This document shows, one piece after another, positions 44,849 through 57,710 of a DNA stretch of 64,000 bases. The stretch covers positions 11,237,701 to 11,301,700 of the forward strand of contig OX387607.1 in assembly GCA_947568835.1 (NCBI GenBank), written 5' to 3'. Below the pieces are notes generated by a model. That model worked only from the letters and a program-made list of their open reading frames with translations, was not told where the DNA came from and did no database searches. Origin of the DNA: Protonemura montana. Taxonomy: Eukaryota; Arthropoda; Insecta; Plecoptera; Nemouridae. The position numbers and the translations under genes are program-made. The first letter of the stretch is position 1, and every line of letters starts with the position of its first letter.

Positions 44849-46414
44849 AGAGCAAATCCGTACATGTCTCCCTATATAATGCGCTTTAAGACGTAGTCAC
44901 GTCAAAAATGCTGCAGATATTTTTTAGCGTTTCGTCAATATGAGGAACCCAACTTAATGGTAATTTAATCATTCACTGTGTTTTTAGATTCGTGCAGAAT
45001 GTGATCGTAGCATTCGTTCGGGCAGTAACAGGAACTATTGTCATTCCACTCCGGAGATCATATTTGCCCGTTGTCATAACAACAGCTTGTTATTAAAACC
45101 TACAAATCATTCAGCGTAAAATGTCTTTACCCTCATTTCGTCTAGGTACAAGAATAATGTTTTTAGTTTGGGTAGTTTACGTGATTGGCCATTATCATTA
45201 AAAACATGCAACGATCAAGTATTTTACTTGGTTTTACTAATTAATTTATCTTTGAGCCAAGTTTTCACAGAGGAAACTGTTTTAAAATAAATTACACGTG
45301 TTTTTCCATCTTAAAAGCGTCGAAAAAGACTTTAAAATGACTAAATTAAACGATTTCTTACAAGCTTTCGATTCGATAAAAATTTAACATTGCAACAGGT
45401 ACACGGCGTTATTGCTTATTTCGGTGCTCTTTGACCGTTGTTATGGCCGTTGTCATAGCAACGTGACTAGAGGTAGGTTTGGTGGAAGCCCAGGTCAGTA
45501 TCCATCAAGCTGTTCGTTCGAAAGGTAGTTTAGTTTCTCGTTTGTCAATCATCTGACGGTGACATTTTGTGAATTCAAAGGTTGGCTGAAAATTGTCTTC
45601 AAGTTTTTGACAATCTCTGTAAGAATGCAGCTGTTTTGTTCGCTGTTGCCTGGTGTTAATCTCGTCTCAACGTGTTTTGCAACAGCCCCTGGGTAAGAAC
45701 CTTTACAGTTATATTTTAGCAATGCTTAAAGTTTCGACAATATCCAATAGCAATTTATGTTTCTGCTAGCAATCTTGATCAAATTGTAATGTTAATAAAC
45801 TTTAGAAAACATTGTGAACGCACTTCGGAATTACGTTATCTTTATATTGCTCTACTTCGGTAAACCATAACTAGTTTTATATTAGTTTTAGTTATAGCTT
45901 GACTTTTTGACGACATAGTTTCAGCAATTTTTATAACTTCCGGCTATCTCCACGGTCACAGCCATTCAGATATTTCACGTTTTAATTTTTAATATACGTT
46001 TTTGTCACTGGACATCGATAGACATGGTATATCAGCATGCAATATGCACATCTCTTTCAATTCCAGTCACCCCTGCTGACTAGAAGGTATGTAGGTACTA
46101 TAAATACGGTACGCAGTTCGACTAGCTGCTGCATAGGTATGTGTACTTACGGACACTAGCTTCTGCTGAAGAACAGAAATAAAGTAGTTTTTAACAATGT
46201 GTGTGCTTCGAAATGAAATATTTGTTGACTTAGAAATACAAACAAAATAGCAATGGTACTCTAGGAAAATCAATTTTGTCCTTAAACCTCCCTGAAACGC
46301 CGATTAAGTTAGATTTTACCGTCATTGATAAAATCGGCTTTCAGAAAGCAGGCCGTTTTCTTGGCTGTGACGTAACATTTTTTTGTATTTAGCTCAAGAT
46401 ATTGAGAAATTGTT
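44849..46414. other. Intergenic, no gene seen
   Basis: It has two short look-alike words, cccgttgtcataacaacagc (45066) and ggccgttgtcatagcaacg (45444), but otherwise no structure I can support. Confidence 0.5.
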
Positions 46415-47005
46415 TTTAAGCTTATTTAAATTGCAAACGCTTGCAGTGCGCCGGGTATTTTATTATTATGAACACTATAACCGTCTCAAAAATTGCTGCT
46501 CAAACGGGGACTCGAAACCCGATCTCCACCCATCGTGGGTGTTGCTCTAACCCATTGAGCTACTTGGACACATGCTTTTAAAGACGATTTTAGTGCATTT
46601 GATGAGAATGACGGATCTCCAAGGAGTAGAACCAAGGGCCTATGAGGCCAAGAGGCATCAATTTTTGAGACGGTAGTAGTGTTCATAATAATAAAATACC
46701 CCGAGCATTGCAAGCGTTTGCAATTTAAATGAGATTTCAAGTAAATAAAACGCATCCATCGTCAAATTGGAGTTACTTGAGATTGAATGGTTGTGACGTG
46801 GTATAGTCACTAGAATCAGAGTGACTGTGAGTCTTCACAGCCTCTTGGTTCTACTCCTTGGAGATCCGTCATTCTCATCAAATACACTAAAATCGTCTCA
46901 GAAAGCAAGTGTCCAAGTAGCTCAATGGGTTAAAGCACGGGGTTCGAGTCCCCGCCTGGTCATAAATTTTTGAGACGGTAGTAGCGTTCATAATTATAAA
47001 AACAG
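46415..47005. repeat. Fold-back cluster of three family T (tRNA-type) SINE copies
   Basis: 46415-46650 is a minus copy with an intact A box (tgctctaacccattgagcta on +) and B box (gactcgaaaccc on +). 46655-46750 is a plus 3' end. 46755-47000 is a plus copy containing the body ttggttctactccttggag, the A box tagctcaatgggttaaagc and the B box gggttcgagtccccg. The copies share the termini ttgcaagcgtttgcaattt and ttcaagtaaat. Confidence 0.8.
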
Positions 47006-48081
47006 TGAAACTTTTCCCTTCCTGGAGCATATCGAGTCAAAAGTTTTTGCACTTCTACTGTGCGTTCAAGCGTAAATTTGGGTTTGCAGCGAAGCCATTA
47101 TTGTGATGCTTCATAATTAAAATACCTAAGTTGAGTTTGACGTTCATTTTTCGAAGCTCCACGTCATCCAGCGCCTGTAAAAACGAGCTCACGAGCACCA
47201 TGTGTGCAGTGAACGAAAAGGGAGCGAGATTGTCACGAGTCCTTCTACGAGCTCACATTTATTATTTATCCAACTGGCCGAGTCCACACGAGACACATAG
47301 AGAGAGTGTTTGATCATTTTCGCAAACAAAATTGGTAGCTCATCGCTTTTCAAAATTTAATTTTCCTAATTGGACGCAACAGTTTCCACGTCACCGTGCT
47401 TAATAACAATCATCGCATCAGTTTTTTTTAACTGTTTTTCAATTAGGTAGCAAGTCTTTGATAGCCATGTCCACCTTCATTATCTCTGAACAGTACACTA
47501 CGTGGACTAATTAATGGGTATGATCTAGTCTCGTTTATTGCGAAATGCGTCTCTAATTTATTTCAATTTGCAATTTTAGTATCTGGTTTAAAATATACTC
47601 TCGTTGCATGTTACAATAATTGGGATCATGTTCTTGTCGGTGGTAATCGTGTGAAATTTGCGCCGCGCAATTACAGCGTATAATTGTTAATGATTAGTGA
47701 CGTTTAATACATTTGGAACGGCACCTTGATTGCTTTAATCCAGGAGGGAGTGAAACATAAACACATGTCGAGAGACGATTAGCCATACATCGGGTTGTAG
47801 GTATATTCAGTTTTTGTTGCTGGCGTTTTGGGTCAAACGCATGCTAGGACAAAAACACCTCGTTGGATGGATTGTTATTGCATCAATGCTATGGTAAAAA
47901 CCAATTGTATTGCTTATTTTCTTGGGTCTTTGATTATAAGTTTATTCAAAGTCCCATGGCTAAAGTAAAACTGTCTTGGCAAAAAATAACGCCAGATCAA
48001 ATTCAATACCAACGGAAATTTTAGTTTCTAGGTGTATTCACTGTCTATGCCTATTTGAATATGTTTTTTCTAAGCACCAAC
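47006..48081. other. Intergenic, no gene seen
   Basis: AT-rich; no domain in any frame. Confidence 0.5.
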
Positions 48082-48178
48082 GAACGGTTTGGTGTGTTGG
48101 AAACACCGCTTTTTGTTAGATCCACAAAGTTAAGCAACACTGCGCTGAGTCAGGTATTGGATGGGTGATCGTCATACT
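48082..48178 (+). repeat. 5S-derived SINE, head fragment (S11)
   Basis: acggtttggtgtgttgg, caaagttaagcaacactgc and ggtattggatgggtgatc; homology ends at catactcgtt, so the copy is 3'-truncated. Confidence 0.85.
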
Positions 48179-51100
48179 CGTTAAACTCGAAAAATCGAAA
48201 GACGCTGTTTTCATATCATTAACGTACAAACAATTACATTTTTCCCGAATTAGATCATACATTTCTTTGTCAATGAGCTGTCAGAGCACCTTCCCCGCTG
48301 CACAGAATCATTCACCTATCACAAAGCATGACCCCGCGATGACCTTGTTTGCTCCCGCGCAGAAGCACGGTCGGCACGGTTACCCGCCGTGCGTGGGCAG
48401 CCATCTTAGGGGATGCATCGCCTTACATTCGAGGTATCATTGTCGCGTCGACCCACGCGGAAACGCGATCGGTAGGAAGTTGCCGTGGAGGCGACGAATC
48501 GATCCACGGGCCCCCGCTTTGAGCAACGTGATGCCAGGCTAGGAGAGGTTGCGGGGTCATTAGAATGGGGGGCGTTGAATCATAGGAATTAACATGTGTT
48601 ACTAAGAGGTTTCTACGGAAAATAGTCAATGACACCGGTTTCTTGGAACGCTCTGGTGGTTTCTTCCAATAGGGAAACTCGGTGTCTGCGTTTTTCTCAA
48701 AATTTGCGGATACATCGGTTCCTTTTCATAGTTTCCTGAAATCAGAGAGATTATTGGATTTTTATCACACCCTGTCAAACTTTCTGTAGTGTCAAAAAAA
48801 CCCATCAACTTCCTTTTTTTCACGGGATTTATTAATTTCCTCCCAATGTAATTAGGTACATAATCACCAGTTTTGTGATGGCCAAACACATGCGTAAGGT
48901 TTATCAATTTGTCCTAGGTTTATTTCCCTTTGGATGGTGGGGCGGGGGGTTAGGGGACACAGAGGAAATTCTGAAGATAGTGTGTAATGGTCACACATCA
49001 CCCACTCGATGCAGTTTTATTCAAAGTTGGTGACCGTAATTGGGACACCTCATTATTTTGTTTCCTGCCGTACACACGACCATATAGCCAATTTGGCTGA
49101 AAAACTCACAGACCTTTACGCTTTTTTGGGCAATTTCCACAACATCAAACTAAAGCAGGTGTAATCTCGGCTGGAGATCGAACTCTTTATTTTTTTGTAA
49201 TTCTAATTACTTTTTGGTGATTTTAGTGACATCGGGCATAACAAAAACAACCACACTTATAATAAAATTGTCTGTGATTTTCTAAAATCTGTATTTTTCT
49301 ATGCTAAGCCTATCGAGACAAAACCATGTTAGCAATAATCACATTGTTCACCAACCCTCAACGTCCTTTCGTCCCGGCAGCCTGCGTGACGCCGGCGCTT
49401 GTGCGCAAGCCGTCACGACGCCGGGCCACAGGTGGGTCGCGCGCGACACCAGCCGACGCCGATGCTCAGTGGGACGCCGTCGGTCAGCAGGGAGAGACGC
49501 CGAGACGTCGCTGCGACCAGCGAAGCTCGCCACACAGGAGGTAGGAGTCGACAGATTTATCTTCGCTTTGTTATTCGGTACCTACCCAACAGAAGGACGA
49601 CCGTTCGGAGTCTCTAGGTAGATTTCTGTGTTTTTATAGCTGATTTTCGTCGGTGTCATTATGTAGGGGGAGACCATGTGAGTCCCGAAATACCGATACT
49701 TTGTCACAAATGTACAGGAGGATGGATCTTTGATAAATGAGCACTTTATCCCTCCATGTAGGTTACCATGTAGGATATGTAGGTATATTTCACGATGTCG
49801 GTATTTTGGTTCTTGTCCGAAGAATCATATACATAACTGACTACATAACTAAGTTCAATGCTTTGTCACAAATGTCGAGGAAGATGGATCCATCATAATT
49901 GTAATATGTGTAGGAGTATGGCAGGATTAAATTGCCAAGTCTGTATTTTGATTCTTGACGGAGTAAGAATGCACGTGATTGATCGTTAAGTTGAGTGGGG
50001 CATTTGATGAGTAGTTCTTGCAAATATTTTGGTTTACAAGAAAGTGGTCTCAGAAATGCGCGATATGCAATCTGTTCAAATTTATAAGCAGCAAAGGATA
50101 CTTCTAGGAAAGTTCAAGCATACTTTGGATATCTTTATCTTTTGTTTGCCGAACTGCCCTTAGCATTTTTTGATGCATAATGCAGATTTTCGTTTGTTTT
50201 TTTATGTATGTTTTCAACTTTTTACGGCAATGAAAAATCTAAAGGTCTTTGCTAGAGCCAAAATACGTGCAAAAATTTCTACACAATTTTCAAAAACTTT
50301 GAGCTCTGCAACGCGCTGCCATCTGGCAGTTTCTTTTCACACCTATATCAGACGAATTATTTCCGATTCTGTTGAGCTCCCGAAGGATCTAAAATATCTA
50401 CGCTTCTCACCTCAAGTTTCGTCGAACTTTTCACTCAGAAATCTTGGTTTTCACACCACACGTTTCGAGTGCAAAACTATCAAGCTCTACGCCCAATAGA
50501 CGCGAGTTCGATGCCCGGGACACGACTTTCGTTCGCAATCTTTTCGTTATTCACTGCCACCTCGGATCAGATCCTAGCCCGGATACTCACGGCGAGCCTG
50601 AAACGGGACTTCCGCCGACAATGCTCGCGATTGTTCTGCGAGCGTTGATATAAAGCGAAAAGATCTCCCTGTCGAGGGGTACGACATTGTCAGGACAAAG
50701 GAACCACCAATAAAGGTGGCTGATTACACAGCGTTCTTGTAACTTTGAGCTCGTTTAAGAAGCCTATGTATATGGCCATTTTTAATGATATCTTATCCTG
50801 ATATTGCTCTTTTACAAACGTAGATATTTACCAAAATATTTTGTAAGATAGCAAATGTTGTGTGCCAAATTTGAAAACAAAAATTACTAAAAGCATATGA
50901 TATTCAATGATAGATTCTTATAGAGATGCTGAGATCGCCTGATGTAGTTTCTAAAATCTGCTTTCTTGTTTTTCCATGGGTATAGAGATTTTACTTTTCA
51001 AACTGGACAAAAATTTCTCCAGAGGGCTTAGGAATGGTACTTTCTATGAGAAGATGGACTGTAGAGGCGTTCATGTCGTACAGATTTCGACAGTGTGAAT

Positions 51101-52370
51101 TCGCCAAAAGAGTCGGTCCGATTCAAACTCAAAGAATTAATCAGAGCGCGAAATAGTTGAAGGAAAAATGTTGCCAGCTGGGTGGGGCTTCCGGGCGTTG
51201 AATTTTTGTCGGCTGCAGTAGATATTTAATCAGCTAACATCGCGCGCTGGGAATTGAGAAAAACTCGTCTCCAGGTTTCGCTATTAGAAGAGTCGAATTA
51301 TGTAATTAACGTGCTGTTAAAGAACGCTCCATAGTTTTTGCTCGGCGACAGATTTTCTTGCTTTATATCAAGCAGTAAACGGAGGCGAAAATGTCCTCGG
51401 CGTAAAAGTTCAACGGACTGGTTTTTCGTGAAATACAGACATTTTGTGAAATGTAATTTTTATAATGTAGTTTTAGTTTACACTTTCAAACCCGCACTAA
51501 CACAAAATTAATCATTTTTCCATTTCGACCAACAAAATAAATATAAATAAAAAATATTATCAACTTCAACTATACCCGTCCACGAGTGCGGTATTGTAAT
51601 TTGGATGAGAATCCATTAATTTTTTACATTGTGAGCATTGACAAAAAATAGCCATATCATTTTACTGGAAAAAGGGTACTCTGGCCAACGTGAAGCTAAA
51701 CGTGTCGCGTCACCCTCTTGCTCTCACCTATCCCAGACTTTACCACTCCAACGCCTCTCTTTTCTCGCCCGTCACCTGGCACGTACTACAACGCTTCACA
51801 CCCTTTAATTAGCCTAACAGCCCAATGCCCGTTTTTCGCACGGTGGCCATTCTTTCATCAATGCCGTCCCCAAGGGAGGCGTCGTGACGGTCGATTGAAG
51901 GATCGACGCCGGGCCACGTCGTTTTCTCGGGATGGGTTTTGTGTCACGGAAAGCCGAGGGCGTTTGAAGTTGACTTTGAGAGGTTTTATTGGGGAGTTCG
52001 GCGTCCAAGGCTCGGACAGTGGATAGGATACTGACTATAGTTATTTTAGGAGTCTGGTAAGGAGTTTCTTGAGGCTGGTTATCATCATCTTTACCATCAT
52101 CGTTGTCATCGGTTAATTGTTCATTGTTGATTTTAGAAATATTTTACGTGAAAACTTAAACCATACAACCAAGACACATTGAATCCTGGGTTTGTGAAAA
52201 TCCTGGAATTATGTGGCTCTCTTTGGCCATTTTCAAGAAGTGAAATAAGAATCTTCGATGTGTAGGTTTGTTATTTATTGAAAAGTATATGCGAAATATA
52301 TAAGTTTTTGCTCATTATTTCATTCTATGGAATTGAGAATCATCAAAGATGAGCTAACAATTCCATTTTA
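48179..52370. other. Gene-poor stretch with three CG-rich patches
   Basis: CG-rich patches at about 48280-48550, 49375-49545 and 51700-52020 are open in several frames, but none shows a domain. 49375-49545 and 51890-51930 share acgacgccgggccac-like wording. 49690-49960 contains an imperfect direct repeat (tttgtcacaaatgt, then ggatggat and ttttggttcttg). No gene is called. Confidence 0.45.
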
Positions 52371-52646
52371 ACCCTTGAAATTATCACTAAAAATCCATTT
52401 TGCTTTCATCTGAGCATAGTGCAGCATAGTCGAATGAACTGACCACTATTTGTGCCTACAGTACTGTCTACTTTAAAGCATTTATGCAATTTAAAGTACA
52501 CTTAGGTCCTGTTTTACCAAAATCTCGCCTTCTAGTTGAAGTTTTCGTTGAAACTATTGCCATGGCGACTTCCAATCACATGCAGTGAAATTCAGACTTT
52601 TCTGAGAATACTTATAGTTGAAAAGATTGGTAAAATCCGACCTTAA
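52371..52646 (+). repeat. MITE-bearing repeat (family H, copy A)
   Basis: 52500-52646 begins cttaggtcctgttttaccaa and ends with the inverse-type ggtaaaatccgacctta, giving terminal inverted repeats of about 15 bp. It includes ttgccatggcgacttccaat. The upstream flank from 52371 (gagcatag, gtcgaatgaac, acagtactgtct) is also shared with 58800-59030. Confidence 0.75.
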
Positions 52647-54422
52647 AAGCGTGCCACAAAAAATTATAAAATTTAATAAGCATAAAACAATCTAATAAAA
52701 TGAAAACTCGGGAAATTTCACCCAAGTTCTAGGCAAAATGTCCTAGTACACCATTGCCGAGCACCGACACACGAATATTGTCATTGTCAACTTATAAATG
52801 CAAAACAGCAAACCGTATACGAAAACAATGCGGCCGAATACCCGACTTGGCACAATGCCCAGTCATGCATATGCCACGGGGTGTACGCCGAAGAGTTGCC
52901 GCCATTTTGAACGCGACGCCTCAGTGACGGGTACGTTGACACAGAGGGACAATGTCGCCGTCGACGAAGTGTTTAATGTGTAACGTGAGAGTGAGAGAGA
53001 GAGGAGATAGATAGGAAGTCAGTTTCCGGGAACTTCTCTCGGCTGTGTTCCAAGTAACTTACTATGCAAGAGGGCCGAGATTTCCACGATGAAAACACGA
53101 TTTTCTTTACTTTTAAATACAAGTCAGTTTATGCATGCGTCTCTCAATCTCCGTTTTTTTTTATATCTTCACACGAGTTTTGCGAACTGTATTTATATTA
53201 TGGAAAGCTTTAACTAACTTTATACTTCGTTTGCGAAGCACTTTCGCGAAATTAAAATTAGAAATAAGCAAGTGAAAAAAAAAGTTTTCAACTTAGAGAT
53301 TTGTTTTTTGGGGTGGGTGGAGGAAAAGAAAAACAGTAAATTTCCACGGCCCCTCGGGCGCAATCCCACGGCCACTTGTCGTGCAAACCAAATACAATGT
53401 CGCTAATCGAGAAGGCCGTGGGCGTCTAGCCCGCGGACGATTAAAAAAATTTCGCGAGTTTTTCCCACGGTTAACCATTTCTTTTGGGAAACATTTTGTT
53501 TATTTGCCAAGTCTGAGCTACACCGCTAGAAAGTAACCTAGAGGTTAAAAGAGGTGGGTAGATTTTGATACAAATGCCTTTCTGAATTCGTGTTATCGAA
53601 GATAAAATATGTATATTTTCGTAACAAACCTAGAACCAATATTCTCAATTTTAAACGATCTGCTGAGCAAACGAGCCGGCAACTTTTCGTACCGGTGGCT
53701 GCCACTCGATGGCGCTTGCGAACGTTCTTTTAAAAATCTTCTACATATATATGATCGTATTATCAATAACTTTTTATTAATAATTAAATTATTTCAAATC
53801 AGAATATCGACACACATTTATCAATCGTTGAGGTTAGCATCAATTAAAATTATTTGAGATTATACCAGTCTCAATTGTGAACGAGAAACAATGAAATTTC
53901 GTAACACTCCAAATGATGGTGACTCCACCTAGAAGCAACTATCATATTTGTCAGAGTAATCGATCTGTTGGTTATTTTTCGCTGAGACTGTTTGACATCA
54001 GCGCCGGAACTCTGTCTAAACTTATTCATCCAATATCGGCACCAGCTACTTACGAAGAATTATTTGGCTAACGCTTGTCTATGCCTCATGCTTGCACGTC
54101 CAACGTAATTAACCACTCGACGTAAACTTTGCCAGCCCTTCACAACGGCTTGTTAAGTTTAACGTGAAGATTTCTAGGCACCAACTGAAGCGTAGCACGA
54201 CTCTACTCGTGTACAAACACACCTATTTATCCTCAAAATACGGGAACTCGAAACAAGCTAATACGCTTTGCTATCAAAACATAAGGACTTATATTTTAGT
54301 GTTTTGGTTTCCCACTGTAGCGAAACTCAACGCTCCAGGCACCGTGGGCATTAGTATACCAGCAACGAACGACTTGGGTTTCCACGGACTTGAGGCCGTT
54401 TTGATAACCGAATCGCATGGAT
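52647..54422. other. Intergenic, no gene seen
   Basis: Mostly AT-rich. At 53665-53725 a short segment (gagccggcaac, ggtggctgccactcgatggc) resembles the catcgggtggc repeat at 56790 and 57650 in inverted or altered form. Confidence 0.45.
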
Positions 54423-54423
54423 C

Positions 54424-54458
54424 GGGTTCTGGAGGTTCTGGAGGTTCTGGAGGTTCTG
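54424..54458. repeat. 9-bp tandem repeat (GGTTCTGGA)n
   Basis: About four uninterrupted units. The frame across it reads Gly-Ser repeats, but there is no supporting gene structure. Confidence 0.85.
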
Positions 54459-55194
54459 CACAAAGAGAAGAAAAAACGCAGGGTTTTCGTTCTTAGTAGG
54501 GAAACGCAGAGCTAGTTGGGTATCGTTGATGGATGAGCGTTTTGAGAGATGTGCTGGCTCGTTTGGAAAAAAGGTGCTGGCAAATTTTTTGTTTCGCTCA
54601 TTACGCTCATTAATAATGGCGCCTCTGTGCGAATTTCTTGGAACGCAATACTTCATATCTTTATATATATTTTAATGTCACTGATTTTGGCACTGTACTT
54701 ATTTTTGTTATTTTTTTCGCACGAAAATTAAGACTATTTTTCATTTTTTTGTCGGAAAAGGAGTCGTTTGACGGCTATTTGGGGCGAAGGCAGTTTTTCA
54801 TTTGAGTTATATGGTAGTAGGTGTTTATGCAATATTCAAACAATTAAAACGATGCGTCCTGATGCAGAATTGTTTTAACTTAATTTGGTGAAAAGATATT
54901 TTGCTTAATTGAAAAGGGAATAAGTTTCAGTTCCCCTTCACAAATTTTCTTATATTCACACCATTATTAAAAATAACACAGCTCTTTTTTCATCTTCCTT
55001 CCCATAACAAAAACAAATTAAAAAACAACAACACCTAACAACTCAAACGCAAAAGGCCGTGTTTTTGGACAAAGATATTGAATATATTTTTTTTTTCGTA
55101 TAACCTCTAAACTAGCTTACAAAAATCACAAAAAACGCATAAAATATTTTATTTTAAGAAACACCAATAAAACAATACTTTATGTCAGATTTCA
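54459..55194. other. Intergenic, no gene seen
   Basis: AT-rich, no features supported. Confidence 0.5.
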
Positions 55195-55482
55195 TAGCAT
55201 AAAACATTTCCAATGTCAAATTGGAGTTACTGGAGATTAAATAGTGTTGACGCAGTAAAACGTCTTTGGAATAATAGTGACTGTTAGTATTCACAGCTTT
55301 ATGGCTCGACTCCTTGGATATCTATGACATTCTCATCAAAATCACTAAAATTCTCTTAGATATGACATGTCAAAGTAGCTCAGTTGGTTAGAGCAACACC
55401 CGTGAAAAATGGTGATCAGGGTTCAAGTTCCCGTTTAGGAACCAATTTTTGAGAGATAATTATGTTCCTAATAAAAAAATAA
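55195..55482 (+). repeat. tRNA-type SINE, family T, near full length
   Basis: Body caaattggagttactggaga and gactccttggatatctatga; A box tagctcagttggttagagca, close to the tRNA consensus; B box gggttcaagttcccg; the 3' side caatttttgagagataat follows. The tRNA-like part (55374-55440) cannot fold into a complete cloverleaf. Confidence 0.8.
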
Positions 55483-56559
55483 TTTGCTCTTTACAAGACT
55501 CTTCACCAAATAATTTAGAACTCACAACTCATTAAAGCACAAAACACAATTAAAATATTTAAATACCAAACAGACCTGTACAATCCCACTCCACGCACAC
55601 AAACAATTGTCCACCGAAATTGTCCTTAATTTTCCACACCAATCCCCAGCGTCGAAACGATTCCCTCTAAAGACCAAGCCAAGCCACCATAAGCGCAAAC
55701 CCAAATGTAACACTACCTCCACAATAATTCTCTGACTAATTCGTGACTTAACACCTTAATACTCTCACATGCATGCCAAGGGCTCGAACGACCCTGAAAC
55801 AAAACATTCAAAACGCCTCCCCGTCCCGGACAAACATTAGCATAGCGCCGTTCCGCTTGATCCTTAGGGAAATCCCCGTGGGCCTAACGACCTGGGACCC
55901 ATTACCCCGCACCACCCCGCCAAACACCTATTGCCAGGGAAATCGATGACGTAACGAGGATCGTCACGAATCGCTCAACAAGTAGCTAAGCACCAGGTGG
56001 TTGCTCTCTCAGATGGATTGGAAGTGGGGTTTGGATGGGGTGGGGCGATTCATTGGGTCGTGATATCGACTGCCGCGCTGAAGGGATGAACTTTTGGCCC
56101 ACATTTCGGTCAACCCTGGTGCACAACCATGCTGTTGAGGGGTAGGTGAGAGAGAGAGGGGAGGGGGACGCCTATCCGGTACGCTGCACCCGGGATGCGA
56201 ACTGGGTCGTTTTTAGGGGGTGGGTAGGGTTCGTTGACTTTGTGGGGTGTGTAGACGTTTGGAGGGCGCAAAGTGATGGCTTAGCGGTGATGTTTTTTTT
56301 GTTTTGTCTTGTAGACGGATTTTTCGGATGCTAAGCGTAAAAAAATATTTGTTGACTTCATCAACTTTAGCAAGAAACGCTGTGAGATAATTTTGTACAT
56401 GAAGGTGTTACTCGTTCAAACACAATTTAGGTGTTTAATGTCCAGTTAGTAGAACAAAATTTCACGTGATCTGATAAGTTTACATGCGAACGGTCTTGTC
56501 CTTGCTTGTACCATTGGGTTTGCAGGTAAAGTCAGAGTCACATTGCTAATGTTGAACTG
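55483..56559. other. Intergenic, no gene seen
   Basis: 56140-56240 is G-rich, with no domain in any frame. Confidence 0.5.
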
Positions 56560-56870
56560 TCTTTTAAAAAAGTCGCCGCCAAATGACTGTTTTACCAACA
56601 AAAATTTAAAAAAATGCTACTAGATGGAGTCACCGTCGTTTTGAGTGTTAAGAAATTTAATTTCGTTATTTCTCGCAGATTACTTGTATTTCCGACTGGT
56701 ATATGCTCACTTAATATTTATATAATGTTAAATTCAACGCTTATCGATATTTTGAGACGTAATTTTTTAATTGTAATGTTTGTTTAAAAGGACGGCAACA
56801 ACCGCCATCGGGTGGCCGATACCATTACCACGTGTTGCCGTTGTGTTTGCTCAGCAAAATGTTAAGCATT
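56560..56870 (+). repeat. Dispersed repeat, family R, copy 1
   Basis: It shares, in order, gttttacc/ctttacc, atgctactagatggagtca, gtcgttttgagtgtta, cgcagattacttg, gactgg and gccatcgggtggc with 57420-57710. About 270 bp, diverged, class unknown. Confidence 0.7.
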
Positions 56871-57019
56871 ATCGTTGTAACCTGTACACTCAATGAGTGC
56901 ACTTCTGTGTTTATTCAATAAACCAGCGCTGCAAAGCATTATGTACCACGTATAAGACCGTCATAGGCCTAAATGTTTCATTTCTCTTTTCATAAAGCTA
57001 AGATCGCATCTCATTTTAC

Positions 57020-57260
57020 TGTGAAAAATGTTATGCAGTTGCGAGTGACGTCACGCAAATCTCGTGGCCACCTGGGCAAAGCTTCTTAGATCCCCGGCCA
57101 CAGCGCGATCTGCGCCCCCCGCGGGGTAAATAATGGTTCCAGGACCAGCCGCCGGCAGCCAATGGCGTGGCGACATTGCGATAATCTCTTGCGATTCTTG
57201 GCGACTATCCTCTGCAAGCTAGGGCTTAGATAGCGGCGAACGCTTTTAACATTTACCACC
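57020..57260. promoter_or_regulatory. CpG-rich patch with CRE and CCAAT-like boxes
   Basis: TGACGTCA palindrome at 57046-57053, CpG-rich ccccgcggggtaaa downstream and an agccaatgg CCAAT-like box near 57157, in otherwise AT-rich DNA. It looks like an animal housekeeping promoter, but no first exon or downstream gene is recognised on either strand. Confidence 0.3.
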
Positions 57261-57419
57261 AGCATTCGGTTTTTGGACTATTCGGGTGCATCAGGTATGA
57301 TTGATTACCACTCAGGTATCATGCAAAATTTACTTGCGAGATTCTCTTTTCAATTTTAACGAGATTTTTGAAGTATTATGAACTCGTATACCGTACTACC
57401 ATAGTGCTATTTCGCAAAA

Positions 57420-57710
57420 AACTACTGGCAAATTACTACTTTACCGAAAAAAAATGGAGGATGCTTCTAGGGGGAATCGCCGTCGTTTTTAGTATTACAA
57501 AATGTAATTACTTTATAATTCGCAGATTACTCGCATTTGAGACTGGCTAGCGGCTTAATCTATATTAATGCTAACCCCAACGATTGACATGCATGTGTTG
57601 ATATTTTCAGTCGTTATCATTTAATTGAAGAGGTTTGTTCAAAACGACGCCCGCAAGAGCCATCGGGTGGCACTAACGCGTTGCCGGCTCGTTTGCAGGA
57701 AGGTTAACAC
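57420..57710 (+). repeat. Dispersed repeat, family R, copy 2
   Basis: The direct counterpart of 56560-56870, ending gagccatcgggtggcacta, about 850 bp downstream in the same orientation. Confidence 0.7.

Noticed and set aside
49841-50023. Possible LINE tail frame on minus (CPTQLNDQSRAFLL)
   Set aside because: The WN.LP or LPxEI landmarks of LINE C-termini are absent; similarity too weak to call.
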